64,000 bases of DNA from an uncultured Christensenellaceae bacterium (GCA_910588425.1 CAJUPM010000010.1:7217-71216), one strand, 5' to 3'; positions 28,631 through 37,456 are shown, counted from the first letter of the stretch. The notes: a model not told the origin generated them from the letters alone. Numbers and translations are program-made.

Positions 28631-30115
28631 TTATTCCTCCATGGCTTTGGCCGCTTCGCCAGGAGCAGGGGATTTTCCGGCAACCTGGAGCTTGGGCTTC
28701 GCGATGGTTTTCCATGCATGCATGGCCAGAGAAACCGCGATGACGCCGTATGCCACAAACACGCGGAAATACTCGCCCAGCATCGCGCTGGAGAAGAGCG
28801 CCTGGCCAGCCTGCGGCGCGATGATAAACAGCGTGTGGAATAGGATAACGCCCACGATAGCCTGTTTGTTCGTCGCCTTCTGGACGGATGCGCCGCCGAC
28901 TAACAGCGCCGCGATGGCGAACTGGCCAACCTGCGAATGCGCGCCGTAGGTGGAGAAGGTGCCCAGGTTTTGCAGCGAGATGAGCTGCCCCCAGCTGGCC
29001 AGCACAGTGGAGAGCACCATGGCGATGATGCGCGTGCGGTTGACGTTGATGCCGGCAGAGTTGGCAACCGTGCGGTTCTGGCCGACTGTGCGCATGTTCT
29101 GGCCCAGGCGCGTTTTCATGAGCACGCTGTTGAAGATGCACAGACCGATGATGCAAAGATACGTCATGGCGGGCAGCGTTACATACAGCAGAACCTCCTC
29201 AATCGCCGGGATAAACGTCAGCGCATAGAGGATGCCCGCGGCGATGATAGCCGCAACAGAGCGCTTCCAGTTGAACTTCTCGCTCTTCTTGATGAATTTC
29301 ATCCAGACGATGCGTCCCAGCTGATAGAGCACCGTGCCGGCCACGGCCAGTTCTACGGCCGAGAGCAGCAGGATGCCGTTCTGGTTCAAAAATGCCTCGA
29401 TAAAGGGGATAAACGTCAGCGCGTAGGCGATCAGCGCGCCACCCAGAACCCCGAGAGATTTTTTCCAGTTTACCTGTTTTTTGGTGATCAGGCGGATGAG
29501 CAGCGAGAGAACCATAACCGCGACGACAGCGTAGAAGGCAATCTCCACCATGGTGAGCAGGGAGATATTATCCAGCGCGTACTTGAGGTTATCCTTCAGG
29601 TCGATGGTGTTCTTGACGCCCACGCCGCCGGCGATGATCAGTTCCGGGTTGTTTACCGGGATGACGCCGCCGATGATGAACAGGAAAAGCACCTGATAAA
29701 GGCCGTCTGCAAAATAGCCCAGCACCATGCCGCCGATCATCTCGGCGCCTTTCATCTTATTGAAGACGATGCCGATAAGCATGCCGAACAGCGCTGCCAG
29801 GGGCGTCGCGATGAGCAGGGCCAGCAGAAAGCCGCCGATGCCCGTAAAGCCCCAGTAGACCACGCAGAAGATGGCGATCTGCGCCGCCATCGCGCCAATG
29901 GTAATGCCGAAGTTCAGCCCAAGGCCTGCGAGCACCGGGATGATGAGCGCGAGCACGATGAAACTGTTGCGGCCGATGCGGGTGAACAGCTCGCCAGCGA
30001 CGAAAGTCAGCGGCTTATCTGCCACTGCGATAGCCAAAATGCACAGGATGGCGAACAGAATGACAACTTTATTATCCGAAAGGCTTTTGCCTAACTTCTT
30101 TTTCCAGCTATTCAC
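28631..30115 (-). CDS. ABC importer permease (BPD_transp_2 family), internally duplicated
   Basis: The 494-residue integral membrane protein is of the branched-chain/sugar permease family that partners RbsA/MglA-type ATPases. It starts at a GTG (30115) behind AGGAGG and overlaps the upstream permease gene by eight bases. It is far longer than the usual 320-360 residues. The extra length is explained by a tandem repeat: NWKKS...YALTFIPFIEAFL (about 216-243) recurs as NWKRS...YALTFIPAIEEVL (about 282-309). The C-terminal half has TRLGQNMRTVGQNRTVANSAGI, the cytoplasmic loop that contacts the ATPase. Confidence 0.88.
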   Translation of the reverse strand: MNSWKKKLGKSLSDNKVVILFAILCILAIAVADKPLTFVAGELFTRIGRNSFIVLALIIPVLAGLGLNFGITIGAMAAQIAIFCVVYWGFTGIGGFLLALLIATPLAALFGMLIGIVFNKMKGAEMIGGMVLGYFADGLYQVLFLFIIGGVIPVNNPELIIAGGVGVKNTIDLKDNLKYALDNISLLTMVEIAFYAVVAVMVLSLLIRLITKKQVNWKKSLGVLGGALIAYALTFIPFIEAFLNQNGILLLSAVELAVAGTVLYQLGRIVWMKFIKKSEKFNWKRSVAAIIAAGILYALTFIPAIEEVLLYVTLPAMTYLCIIGLCIFNSVLMKTRLGQNMRTVGQNRTVANSAGINVNRTRIIAMVLSTVLASWGQLISLQNLGTFSTYGAHSQVGQFAIAALLVGGASVQKATNKQAIVGVILFHTLFIIAPQAGQALFSSAMLGEYFRVFVAYGVIAVSLAMHAWKTIAKPKLQVAGKSPAPGEAAKAMEE

Positions 30116-31193
30116 GAGAGCTACCTCCTGTCTTGGTGAGCGCATAGAGGATGATGCCGTTGGAGATGACGATTCTGGCAACTTCCGAGAGGTTTCCTTC
30201 GGGCAGAATCAGGTTGGCCACCGGGAGCGCCACGGCCAGTACGCCCTGGAACAGGAACGCGCCCAGGATGACGTGGGAAATCCGGGAGCGGTTGGTGGTC
30301 GCGCCGCCGATCAGCACAGCCGCGACACACTGGAAGCCCATCATGAGCGGCGCATTATACAGCTGCAAAAAGCCGTAGCTCTGGGCATAGACGATGATGC
30401 CGACAGCGCCCAGCGCCGTGGAGATGACCGTTCCCAAAATGCGCATACGGTTGACGTTGATGCCCGAAGCCCGGGCAAACATGGGGTTATTGCCCACGGC
30501 GCTCATGGCCATGCCCTTTTTGGAGCGCAGGAACAGCCACATGAGCAGGCAGGCGCCCAGGAAGAAGAGCACCAGGCCGGTGGGGAAATACACGCCGTTT
30601 TCTCCGCCGATGTAGAAGCCGCCGGCGTTATTGAGCACAGAGCCAAAGGAAGTTTCCAGGCCGATGGTATTGCGCAGACCCTCGCCGCCCAGCGGCCAGA
30701 TGAGCTCGCCGCTCGTAAAGGGGAGCACCAGCCACATGATGTTCATAAAGGCGATGATGGAGAAGCCGACATAAGTCGAGACGGTCATCTCGTCGCCCTT
30801 GACGCGGTTGAGCAGAATGCCGTAGCCCCAGCCGATGAGAGAGGAGAACAGCACGCCCAGCAAAATAGCGACGATCAACGCCATCCAGGGGGCAAACCAG
30901 CCGAGGGCCGGGTTGGTCGCGATGCCCAGCTGAATCGAGATGAGCGCGCCCAGCAGCCCGCCGACGATGCCCAGCGAGATGCCGAAGTTCAGCCCGATGC
31001 CGCTCTGCACGGCCGGAACCATGGCCAGAACGAGAATGCCATACATCGCGCCGCGGTTAATGACATCGCCGATCAAACCAGGGATAGAAAGCCCCAGCGG
31101 CCCGGCAGAAAAGAGCAGCAGCAGGAAGAAGCTGATGATGATAATTCTGGGAAGGCCGATTTTCTGATAGAGTTTTTTGATTTTTTCGCCCAT
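30108..31193 (-). CDS. ABC importer permease (BPD_transp_2 family)
   Basis: The 361-residue permease has 8-10 membrane helices and is the partner of the longer permease downstream, with which it overlaps. GLNFGISLGIVGGLLG (about 68-83) and SKKGMAMSAVGNNPMFARASGINVNRMRILG (about 223-252) are the typical substrate-path and coupling-loop segments. It follows the ATP-binding gene by two bases, so ATPase, permease and permease are tightly coupled. The substrate is inferred only from context: a small polar compound, perhaps a sugar, polyol or nucleoside. Confidence 0.9.
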   Translation of the reverse strand: MGEKIKKLYQKIGLPRIIIISFFLLLLFSAGPLGLSIPGLIGDVINRGAMYGILVLAMVPAVQSGIGLNFGISLGIVGGLLGALISIQLGIATNPALGWFAPWMALIVAILLGVLFSSLIGWGYGILLNRVKGDEMTVSTYVGFSIIAFMNIMWLVLPFTSGELIWPLGGEGLRNTIGLETSFGSVLNNAGGFYIGGENGVYFPTGLVLFFLGACLLMWLFLRSKKGMAMSAVGNNPMFARASGINVNRMRILGTVISTALGAVGIIVYAQSYGFLQLYNAPLMMGFQCVAAVLIGGATTNRSRISHVILGAFLFQGVLAVALPVANLILPEGNLSEVARIVISNGIILYALTKTGGSSRE

Positions 31194-31195
31194 GT

Positions 31196-32782
31196 TTAGT
31201 TGCCTCCTTCCACTTTGCTGCCAGACATTGCGAGGCCAAATTCGGCGTCCGGCGCATCCGGGTTCATGATGCTGGCCAGCTTGCCGTCGCTGATGATGGC
31301 GATACGGTCGCAGACAGAGCGCAGCTCCACCAGCTCAGACGAGACGACGATGATCGTCTTGCCCATTTCGCGGTTGATTTTGGCCAAATATTCCAGCACG
31401 AGTTTTTTCGCGCCGATATCGATGCCGCGGGTCGGCTCGGAGACGATGAGCACATCCGGATCCATGGTCAGCGCCCGAGCCAGGCAGACCTTTTGCTGGT
31501 TGCCGCCCGAGAGATCTCCGGCGTGCTGGCGCGGGCCAGTGCAGCGAATATCCAGAAGCTTGATCATCTCATTCGCGTGGGCACGGATTTTCTTGGTATC
31601 CATCATGCCGAATTTCAGGAACTGTTTTTTGATCTGGATGGCGGAAAAGACGATGTTTTCCTCGATGCTCTCATCCAGCAGCAGGCCGACGCCCCGGCGG
31701 TCTTCCGAGACCGAAGCGATGCCATTGCGCAGAGCCTCGCCAAGGTTATTCAGATTGAGTTTTTTGCCAAAGACTTCCACCGTTCCGGAGGATTCGTAGA
31801 TGCCCATGATGCCATTGGGAATGCCGATTTTGCCCTGGCCGGCCAGGCCGCCGATGCCGAAAATCTCTCCCTTGCGGATATCCAGGTCGACGCCTTTGAC
31901 CATCTCACCCGGCATGGCCACGCAGAAATCCCGGATTTTCACGGCAATATCGTTTTCATCGATAGAGCGGGAGTCCTCCTCCGCGGCATCCACCAGCTTT
32001 TCCACTTTGCGGCCGATCATCAGCTCTGCGATGTCCGTAACGCTGGTATCGGCGATCTCTTTATGCGCGACGAATTCGCCATCCCGCAGAATAGTAACCG
32101 AATCGGCGACGGCCATAACCTCATCCAGCCGGTGCGTGATGAAGATGATGGCAATGCCGCTCTCGGCGATTTTCTTCATGGTTTGTAGAAGGTTTTCTGC
32201 CTCTGTTTCGGTGAGCACGGCCGTCGGCTCGTCGAACACCAAAAGCTTGATGCCGGTTTTATCGATCTCCCGGGCGATCTCCACAAACTGCATATACCCA
32301 ACGGGCATCCCGCGGATATATTCCTCTTCGCTGACGCCCAGCCCGACGGTATCCAGCGCCTTGCGGGCGTCTTTTGCCATCGCCTCGGAATCCAGCGTCT
32401 CCATCTGTTTGCCAAAGATGCGGCTGGCCAGATTCGGGCGGCTGATCTCCCGGCCAATTTTGATGTTTTCCGTGATGGTAAAGCCGGGGATGAGCATGAA
32501 CTCCTGGTGCACCATACCGATGCCGTATTCGATCGCCTCATGCGGGGCGCGAATGGCGGCAGGCTGTCCGCCGATCTCAACCGTCCCCTCAAAGCCGCCT
32601 GTGGAGTGGATGACGGGCATGCCAAACAGGATGTTCATCAGCGTGGATTTGCCGGCGCCGTTTTCTCCCATGAGCGCGTGGATTTCCCCAGGCTTAACGG
32701 CCAGGGAAACATCTTTGAGCACCCGGTTGCCAAAATACTCTTTGGAGATGTTGTCCATTTTCAGGACATATTGGGTTTCCAA
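31196..32782 (-). CDS. ABC importer ATP-binding protein, RbsA/MglA type
   Basis: The 528-residue cytosolic ATPase has two fused nucleotide-binding domains. Domain 1 has Walker A GENGAGKST (about 39-47), LLVFDEPTAVL (Walker B, about 180) and an H-loop in FITHRLDE. Domain 2 has the degenerate Walker A GLAGQGKIG (about 312) normal for this class, the signature LSGGNQQK (about 425) and VSEPTRGID. It powers the two permeases. A terminator-like hairpin lies between it and the upstream binding-protein gene, which would favour surplus binding protein. Confidence 0.92.
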   Translation of the reverse strand: METQYVLKMDNISKEYFGNRVLKDVSLAVKPGEIHALMGENGAGKSTLMNILFGMPVIHSTGGFEGTVEIGGQPAAIRAPHEAIEYGIGMVHQEFMLIPGFTITENIKIGREISRPNLASRIFGKQMETLDSEAMAKDARKALDTVGLGVSEEEYIRGMPVGYMQFVEIAREIDKTGIKLLVFDEPTAVLTETEAENLLQTMKKIAESGIAIIFITHRLDEVMAVADSVTILRDGEFVAHKEIADTSVTDIAELMIGRKVEKLVDAAEEDSRSIDENDIAVKIRDFCVAMPGEMVKGVDLDIRKGEIFGIGGLAGQGKIGIPNGIMGIYESSGTVEVFGKKLNLNNLGEALRNGIASVSEDRRGVGLLLDESIEENIVFSAIQIKKQFLKFGMMDTKKIRAHANEMIKLLDIRCTGPRQHAGDLSGGNQQKVCLARALTMDPDVLIVSEPTRGIDIGAKKLVLEYLAKINREMGKTIIVVSSELVELRSVCDRIAIISDGKLASIMNPDAPDAEFGLAMSGSKVEGGN

Positions 32783-32854
32783 CGGAATACCTCCTTTATA
32801 TCATATAGTAAAAACTGTTTTAAAGCCTTTTTGGTGGCTGTGGTTTGCAAAGAT

Positions 32855-32892
32855 AAAATAAAATCTGTCGGCTTGCCGTACAAGCCGACAGA
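32855..32892 (-). terminator. Intercistronic attenuating terminator
   Basis: A 12-bp stem TCTGTCGGCTTG/CAAGCCGACAGA is followed by a T-rich tract on the minus strand. It lies between the binding-protein gene and the ATPase gene of the importer operon. Confidence 0.75.
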
Positions 32893-32914
32893 CCTTATTC
32901 GCTGTCAAAGATTT

Positions 32915-34108
32915 TTACTTGGAAAAATCGACATAATCGCACATGATGGAGAAGTAGTTCTTATAAACTTCGCCCGTCTCCTCGTCGTCGAGGTTGCGGA
33001 TGGAAGCCTTATCTTCGCCGCCGGCGATTTTCTTGATGATGCCGAGCAGAACTTCCTCATCCAACGTGCCGTTGGTGCGGCCTTCGCAGAACTCGATGCC
33101 ATATTCAACGCCAGCCTGAACCATCAGCATGTTGACCGGGATCGGCCAAGTGGACATTCTGCTTTCCTGGCCGACAGCTGTCAACTTCTCTTTGATCTGG
33201 GAGAGCATGTAGTCGACGTCGCCCTCGTGGCCGGTAACATCGATGCTCAGCGCTGCGGGATAGCCGTGATACGGGCTCGGGCAGCACTGCTGCGGGAAGA
33301 TAGCGCCCTGCTGGGAAATGGAGACGATAAGCGGCTCCATCATAGAGCAGTTGGTCGCGAAGAAAGCGGTATCCTTGCCGTATTTCTCAACCTGGCGCGG
33401 AACATCCTCCAGGATGAACTGCTGTGCGCCGGAGACGCCAGCATCGCTGGTCGGGTCGGGAGCGTTGACATCGACATACTCCAGGCCAAGCTCCTGGCAC
33501 TTCGCGATCATCTTCTCGCGGCGTGCGGCGATGGTGGAGTAGGAAAGGTGGCGTGCGAAGGAATAGTGGATGAACGTCTTTGCGCCCATATCAGCAGCCT
33601 TCTGAACAATGGCATCGCCCGTCAGAATCTCCTCGATGGAAAGGATGATATCCGCCTTGCTGGAGATGACACCGGGATCCTCGCCGGGAACACCGCAGAT
33701 GACCAGGATGTCGGGGCGGGTCTCGCGCACCTTATCGATGGCAGCGGAAGCGCCGGGGATAGCCTGAACAAACACGATGACCTTCACTTCCGGATCCGAA
33801 GCCAGCGCAACGAGGTTGGCGATGACGGTCTCGGTCTCGGTTGTAAAGTTGTCGGGGTAGGTTGCGGTAATGACATTGTCATAGGTCGCAGCCATTTTCT
33901 GAGCAGCCTGATATTCCTCTTCACCCTGGGAGACAGTGCCGGTGTAGATGGCGATCTTATAGGGCTCGACATCACCTTGGTTGTCGTCCGGAGTGTTTGC
34001 GGATTCAGAAGGCTCGTTGCTCGGAGTTTCGGGGGCGCTGGAACGGCATGCTGCAAACGAGAATACCATGACAAGCGCCAGAAGCAAACAAGTGAGTTTC
34101 TTCATCAT
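32915..34108 (-). CDS. DUF3798 substrate-binding lipoprotein of ABC importer
   Basis: The 397-residue protein has a lipoprotein signal (MMKKLTCLLLALVMVFSFAAC, Cys about 21), a Ser/Pro/Glu-rich linker and a periplasmic-binding-protein-like body. The body starts YKIAIYTGTVSQGEEEYQAA and matches DUF3798. Such proteins sit outside the membrane and deliver a ligand to the permeases. The ligand of this family is not established. The ATG at 34108 follows GGAGG; the longer frame would obscure the signal peptide. The promoter at 34204-34232 and a perfect palindrome at 34133-34150 suggest repressor control. Confidence 0.85.
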   Translation of the reverse strand: MMKKLTCLLLALVMVFSFAACRSSAPETPSNEPSESANTPDDNQGDVEPYKIAIYTGTVSQGEEEYQAAQKMAATYDNVITATYPDNFTTETETVIANLVALASDPEVKVIVFVQAIPGASAAIDKVRETRPDILVICGVPGEDPGVISSKADIILSIEEILTGDAIVQKAADMGAKTFIHYSFARHLSYSTIAARREKMIAKCQELGLEYVDVNAPDPTSDAGVSGAQQFILEDVPRQVEKYGKDTAFFATNCSMMEPLIVSISQQGAIFPQQCCPSPYHGYPAALSIDVTGHEGDVDYMLSQIKEKLTAVGQESRMSTWPIPVNMLMVQAGVEYGIEFCEGRTNGTLDEEVLLGIIKKIAGGEDKASIRNLDDEETGEVYKNYFSIMCDYVDFSK

Positions 34109-34132
34109 TCTGGTTTTCCTCCAAATTATATT

Positions 34133-34150
34133 TTTGCGCATTTGCGCAAA
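34133..34150. promoter_or_regulatory. Palindromic operator candidate
   Basis: A perfect inverted repeat TTTGCGCA-TT-TGCGCAAA lies in the 5' untranslated region of the importer operon, about 50-65 bases after the likely start site. The shape is like that of LacI-family operators. No regulator gene is adjacent. Confidence 0.5.
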
Positions 34151-34203
34151 GAATCAAAACAATATACCAAATAAAGGAAAAATATTTATTAGATATATAG
34201 CGT

Positions 34204-34232
34204 ATCGTATCACAACTCGCAGAGTTTGTCCA
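34204..34232 (-). promoter_or_regulatory. Promoter of the ABC importer operon
   Basis: On the minus strand TGGACA (34232-34227) and TACGAT (34209-34204) are separated by 17 bases. Confidence 0.55.
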
Positions 34233-34425
34233 TAAAAAACAAACTTTTGAGAAATTTTTTGTGAATAACTGCAATTTTGCGCGGAACAAAATGCGGGAAA
34301 CGCCGATATAAAAGCAATAACATCGCCAATTTTGCATGTTGGGAAATGAAAAAATGCAGAATGAGGGCGAGTCATAAAAACACGCTTATCAAATAGGGGA
34401 TTGTTTTGCCGCCCGGCGCATCCAT

Positions 34426-34464
34426 AAAAACAAAAGGCCTCCCGTGGGAAGCCTTTTGTTTTTA
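34426..34464 (-). terminator. Terminator of FGGY kinase gene
   Basis: An ACAAAAGGC...GCCTTTTGT stem has T and A tracts on both sides. The importer operon downstream is therefore a separate unit. The remaining 34109-34425 region is AT-rich and holds the importer promoter and operator. Confidence 0.8.
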
Positions 34465-34473
34465 TGGGGCAAA

Positions 34474-35982
34474 TTACTGCGCCATTGCGTCGAACAGCTC
34501 GACCTGCGCCTCATAGCCCTTGCGGTAGAGTTCCAGGATCTTCTTGTATTTCTCGTGGTTCTCCATATTGGGCGTATTGTGCGCGCTGATGGCATGGAAC
34601 TTGCGGACAGCGCTGTAATCCTCGTAAATGCCAAGGGCAATGCCGCCCATGATGGCCGCGCCGACCGTGGCGACTTCATCCATGTATTTGAGGGTTACCA
34701 GCTCGACGCCCATGATATCCGAGAAAATCTGGCGGACCACATCGCTCTTGGCCAGGCCGCCGACCATGGTGAGCTTTTTGAAATCATAATGTTTGCGGAT
34801 ATCTTCTAAAATCAGGGCAATATTGAAGCCGATGCCCTCGATCACTGCGCGCAGCAGATCTGCGCGGGTATTGGCCAGCGTAATGCCAAGGAAAGAACCC
34901 TTTGCCTTGGGATTGTAGAAGGGGCTGCGCTCGCCTTTTAAGAGAGGGAGGAATAATACACCGTTCGCACCCAGAGGAGCCGAAGCAACCTCCTCGTTGA
35001 TATAATCATATGCGCTCTTGCCGTTTTCCTCTGCCAGCTTCTGCTCGATTTTGCACAGCTCATTTTTCACCCAGCCATAGGCCGAACCCGAAGCCATGGT
35101 CATGCCGCCCATCATGCCGGCGCCTTCAGGCAGATAGCTGGAATGATAGCCAGCGCCCTCTTTTGCTGGGACGACGGCGCTGATGCCGGCGGAGGAACCG
35201 CCCGTCAGGCAGGCATCGCCGATGCCGATGTTGCCCGCGCCGATGGAGGAGCAGGTCGCGTCGCCCGTGCCGATGACCAGCTTGGTGCCCGGGAACAGGC
35301 CGCACTGCTCGGAAAGCGCGCCGCTGGGAACTTCGCCGACGATATCCGTGCAGGCATGAAGCTCTGGCATCATCTCTTCCGTGATGCCGGCGGCCTTGAG
35401 GCAGTCCTCGCTCCAGATGCTCTGGGCGAGATCCAGCGTACCCATGCTGTTGGCCATGGAATATTCGCAGACGAAGCTGCCTGTCAGGCGAAGGATGATA
35501 TAGTCGCTGGGGGTTGCCAGCATTTTATAGGTTTTTGCAAACGCTTCGGGGCGGTTGCGCTTGAGCCAGAGAAGCTTGGGCAGGCTCTGCTCGGTGCGCA
35601 TGATGCCCTCGCCGCCATACGTCAGATACTGCTCCGGGATGAGAGCTGTCAGCTCGTTGGCCTCTTTTTCCGCACGCATATCCTGCCAGATGATGGCCGG
35701 GTAAGTCGGCTTGCCGTCTTTATCCACGGGAATGCAGTTGGGGAACGTGCCGTCGAAGGAGACGCAGAGTACGTTTTTGATATCGATGCCTTTGAGCAGC
35801 TCTCGGTTGCCCGTGCAGAATGCGTTCCACCAATCCTCGGGATCCTGTTCTGCCCAGGTGGAATTGGAGTGGTTGGTGTGGTAGGGAGTGGTGATGGTGC
35901 TGATAAACTGGCCATCTGTGTTGAAAAGGGACGCCTTATCGGCGCTTGTGCCGAAGTCATGCGCCAAGATGTACTGTTCCAT
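34474..35982 (-). CDS. FGGY-family carbohydrate kinase
   Basis: The 502-residue cytosolic kinase phosphorylates a sugar or polyol with ATP. The first ATPase domain opens HDFGTSADKASLF (about 8-20). Mid-protein IIWQDMRAEKEA (about 96-107) is the substrate loop, and VIGTGDATCSSIGAG (about 236-250) and SGSAYGWV belong to the phosphate-binding part. The second domain has GGLAKSDVVRQIFSDIMG (about 400-417). Xylulokinase or gluconokinase is closest in general pattern, but the substrate is not fixed. It lies upstream of the DUF3798 importer on the same strand, which suggests that it acts on the imported compound. Confidence 0.88.
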   Translation of the reverse strand: MEQYILAHDFGTSADKASLFNTDGQFISTITTPYHTNHSNSTWAEQDPEDWWNAFCTGNRELLKGIDIKNVLCVSFDGTFPNCIPVDKDGKPTYPAIIWQDMRAEKEANELTALIPEQYLTYGGEGIMRTEQSLPKLLWLKRNRPEAFAKTYKMLATPSDYIILRLTGSFVCEYSMANSMGTLDLAQSIWSEDCLKAAGITEEMMPELHACTDIVGEVPSGALSEQCGLFPGTKLVIGTGDATCSSIGAGNIGIGDACLTGGSSAGISAVVPAKEGAGYHSSYLPEGAGMMGGMTMASGSAYGWVKNELCKIEQKLAEENGKSAYDYINEEVASAPLGANGVLFLPLLKGERSPFYNPKAKGSFLGITLANTRADLLRAVIEGIGFNIALILEDIRKHYDFKKLTMVGGLAKSDVVRQIFSDIMGVELVTLKYMDEVATVGAAIMGGIALGIYEDYSAVRKFHAISAHNTPNMENHEKYKKILELYRKGYEAQVELFDAMAQ

Positions 35983-36067
35983 GATGTTTTCCTCTCAGTA
36001 TTTATTTTTTCCCAGACTTTTTATATATTCGCGCTGCCTGGCTGTTTTCCTTTTTTTGAGCGGTTAT

Positions 36068-36097
36068 TTCATAAAAAAAGAGCGGGCCTCATAGGAT
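36068..36097 (+). promoter_or_regulatory. Sigma-E-like promoter of spoIIID
   Basis: TTCATAA (36068-36074) and CATAGGAT (36090-36097) are separated by 15 bases and resemble the mother-cell sigma-E consensus. In Bacillus, spoIIID is a sigma-E gene. Part of the fit is judgement by eye. Confidence 0.45.
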
Positions 36098-36126
36098 CTA
36101 CAAACACCGTAAAAGGGGACGGAACA

Positions 36127-36378
36127 ATGAAGGCTTATATAGAGGAAAGAGTGCTGGGCATTGCAAACTATATTCTTGAGACGGGCGCAACGGTGCGCAG
36201 CGCCGCCGGCAAGTTTAAAATCAGCAAGTCCACCGTGCATAAGGACGTCACCGAGCGGCTGGGCGAGCTCAACCCGGCGCTGGCGCGGCAGGTGCGCCAG
36301 GTGCTGCAAAAAAATATGGATGAGCGCCATATCCGCGGCGGCGAGGCCACGAGAAAGCGCTACTGCCAGCAGGCCTAG
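36127..36378 (+). CDS. spoIIID: Sporulation transcriptional regulator SpoIIID
   Basis: The 83-residue DNA-binding protein controls mother-cell genes during endospore formation. It aligns end to end with Bacillus SpoIIID: YIEERVLGIANYILETGATVR, the helix-turn-helix with FKISKSTVHKDVTERL (about 33-48) and the basic C-terminal IRGGEATRKRY (about 69-79). The ATG at 36127 follows GGGGACGG. It is divergent from the FGGY kinase. Its usual neighbour mbl lies 2.4 kb downstream in the same direction, separated by two genes on the opposite strand. Confidence 0.95.
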   Translation: MKAYIEERVLGIANYILETGATVRSAAGKFKISKSTVHKDVTERLGELNPALARQVRQVLQKNMDERHIRGGEATRKRYCQQA

Positions 36379-36465
36379 GCTGGCGGGAAACGAAGCTGGC
36401 TCGGCTGACGTACGCCGGCAAAAAGGCAGACAAGCGCCGGGTGCATGGACACGCAAAATAATAAA

Positions 36466-36496
36466 AAACAAGGCAGCCATTTGGCCGCCTTGTTTT
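36466..36496. terminator. Bidirectional terminator
   Basis: An ACAAGGC...GCCTTGT stem with an inner GCC/GGC pairing has A and T tracts outside. It separates the convergent spoIIID and rmd genes. Confidence 0.8.
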
Positions 36497-36503
36497 GGCT
36501 GCT

Positions 36504-37445
36504 TTATTGCTGGACAGCTTTGCGCCAGTAGCAGAGTGTATCGCCCAGCGTCTGTTCCAGGGGAACGGCTGGCTTCCAGCCGGTATCCCGCTGAAGGCGG
36601 GAAATATCCGCCTCGATGATGGGAATATCCACAGGCCGCAGGCGCGACGGATCTACCTGCACCGCGATCTGCGCAGAGGAGAGCGCCACGATTTTTTCCA
36701 GAAGCTCGGAAATGGCGATGGCTTTCCCGCTTCCTACATTATATACTTCTCCGGATCTTCCGCGCTCCAGCAGCATCGTATAGGCGCGCACCACATCGCG
36801 CACGTCTGTAAAATCGCGCTTGGCGCTGAGATTGCCTACCTGGAGCACAGGCTGGCAAAGGCCCGCCTCGATTTCCGCTATCTGCTTGCAGAAGCTGGCC
36901 ACGACGAACATGGGGTTTTGCGCCGGCCCCACGTGGTTGAACGCGCGCACCATCATCACATCCAGATCATAGGCGTCTGCATAGATTTTGCCCAGCATAT
37001 CCTGGCAGGCTTTGGTTGCCGCATAGATGTTGCCGGGGCGCATAGGCGTTTGCTCGCTTACAGGGCATTCATCCAAATGAATATGCCCATATTGCTCGCC
37101 CGAGCCAATGAGCAGAACCCTGGGCTTTTTCTCCAGCGCCCGCACTGCCTCGAGAACATTGACAGCGCCTTTAATATTGACATCAATGGTCAGCCCCGGG
37201 TTTTTCCAGGACAGCGCGACAGAGCTTTGCGCCGCCAGATGCACGATATAATCCGGCGCGAACGCGGAAAGCACAGCCGAAATGGCCGCGGGATTTAGAA
37301 TATCCAGGTCGTAGACGGATACGCCGTCTTTGGCAATCGTCTCCTGCGGCATTTTGGATGCGCCGACCGTCCAGCCCAGGCGCAGCATTTCATCCATGAG
37401 ATGCCCGCCGACGAAGCCGGCGGCGCCGATGATAAAAGCTTTCAT
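36504..37445 (-). CDS. rmd: GDP-4-dehydro-6-deoxy-D-mannose reductase-like epimerase
   Basis: The 313-residue NAD(P)-dependent sugar-nucleotide enzyme is of the extended SDR family. It has the Rossmann loop GAAGFVGGHL (about 7-16), HLAAQSSVA, the catalytic YAATK (about 141-145) and RAFNHVGPAQ (about 166-175). NHxGPxQ together with the gmd neighbour points to GDP-4-keto-6-deoxymannose reductase, which makes GDP-D-rhamnose for glycans. It starts eleven bases after the gmd stop. A different reductase product cannot be excluded. Confidence 0.82.
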   Translation of the reverse strand: MKAFIIGAAGFVGGHLMDEMLRLGWTVGASKMPQETIAKDGVSVYDLDILNPAAISAVLSAFAPDYIVHLAAQSSVALSWKNPGLTIDVNIKGAVNVLEAVRALEKKPRVLLIGSGEQYGHIHLDECPVSEQTPMRPGNIYAATKACQDMLGKIYADAYDLDVMMVRAFNHVGPAQNPMFVVASFCKQIAEIEAGLCQPVLQVGNLSAKRDFTDVRDVVRAYTMLLERGRSGEVYNVGSGKAIAISELLEKIVALSSAQIAVQVDPSRLRPVDIPIIEADISRLQRDTGWKPAVPLEQTLGDTLCYWRKAVQQ

Positions 37446-37456
37446 CTTCTCCTCGC

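Noticed and set aside
31830..31860. Degenerate Walker A in the second ATPase domain as a sign of inactivation
   Set aside because: RbsA/MglA-type ATPases normally have a degenerate second Walker A, so this is expected.
28937..34174. Several long plus-strand frames opposite the ABC importer genes
   Set aside because: All are low-complexity antisense shadows with no ribosome sites.
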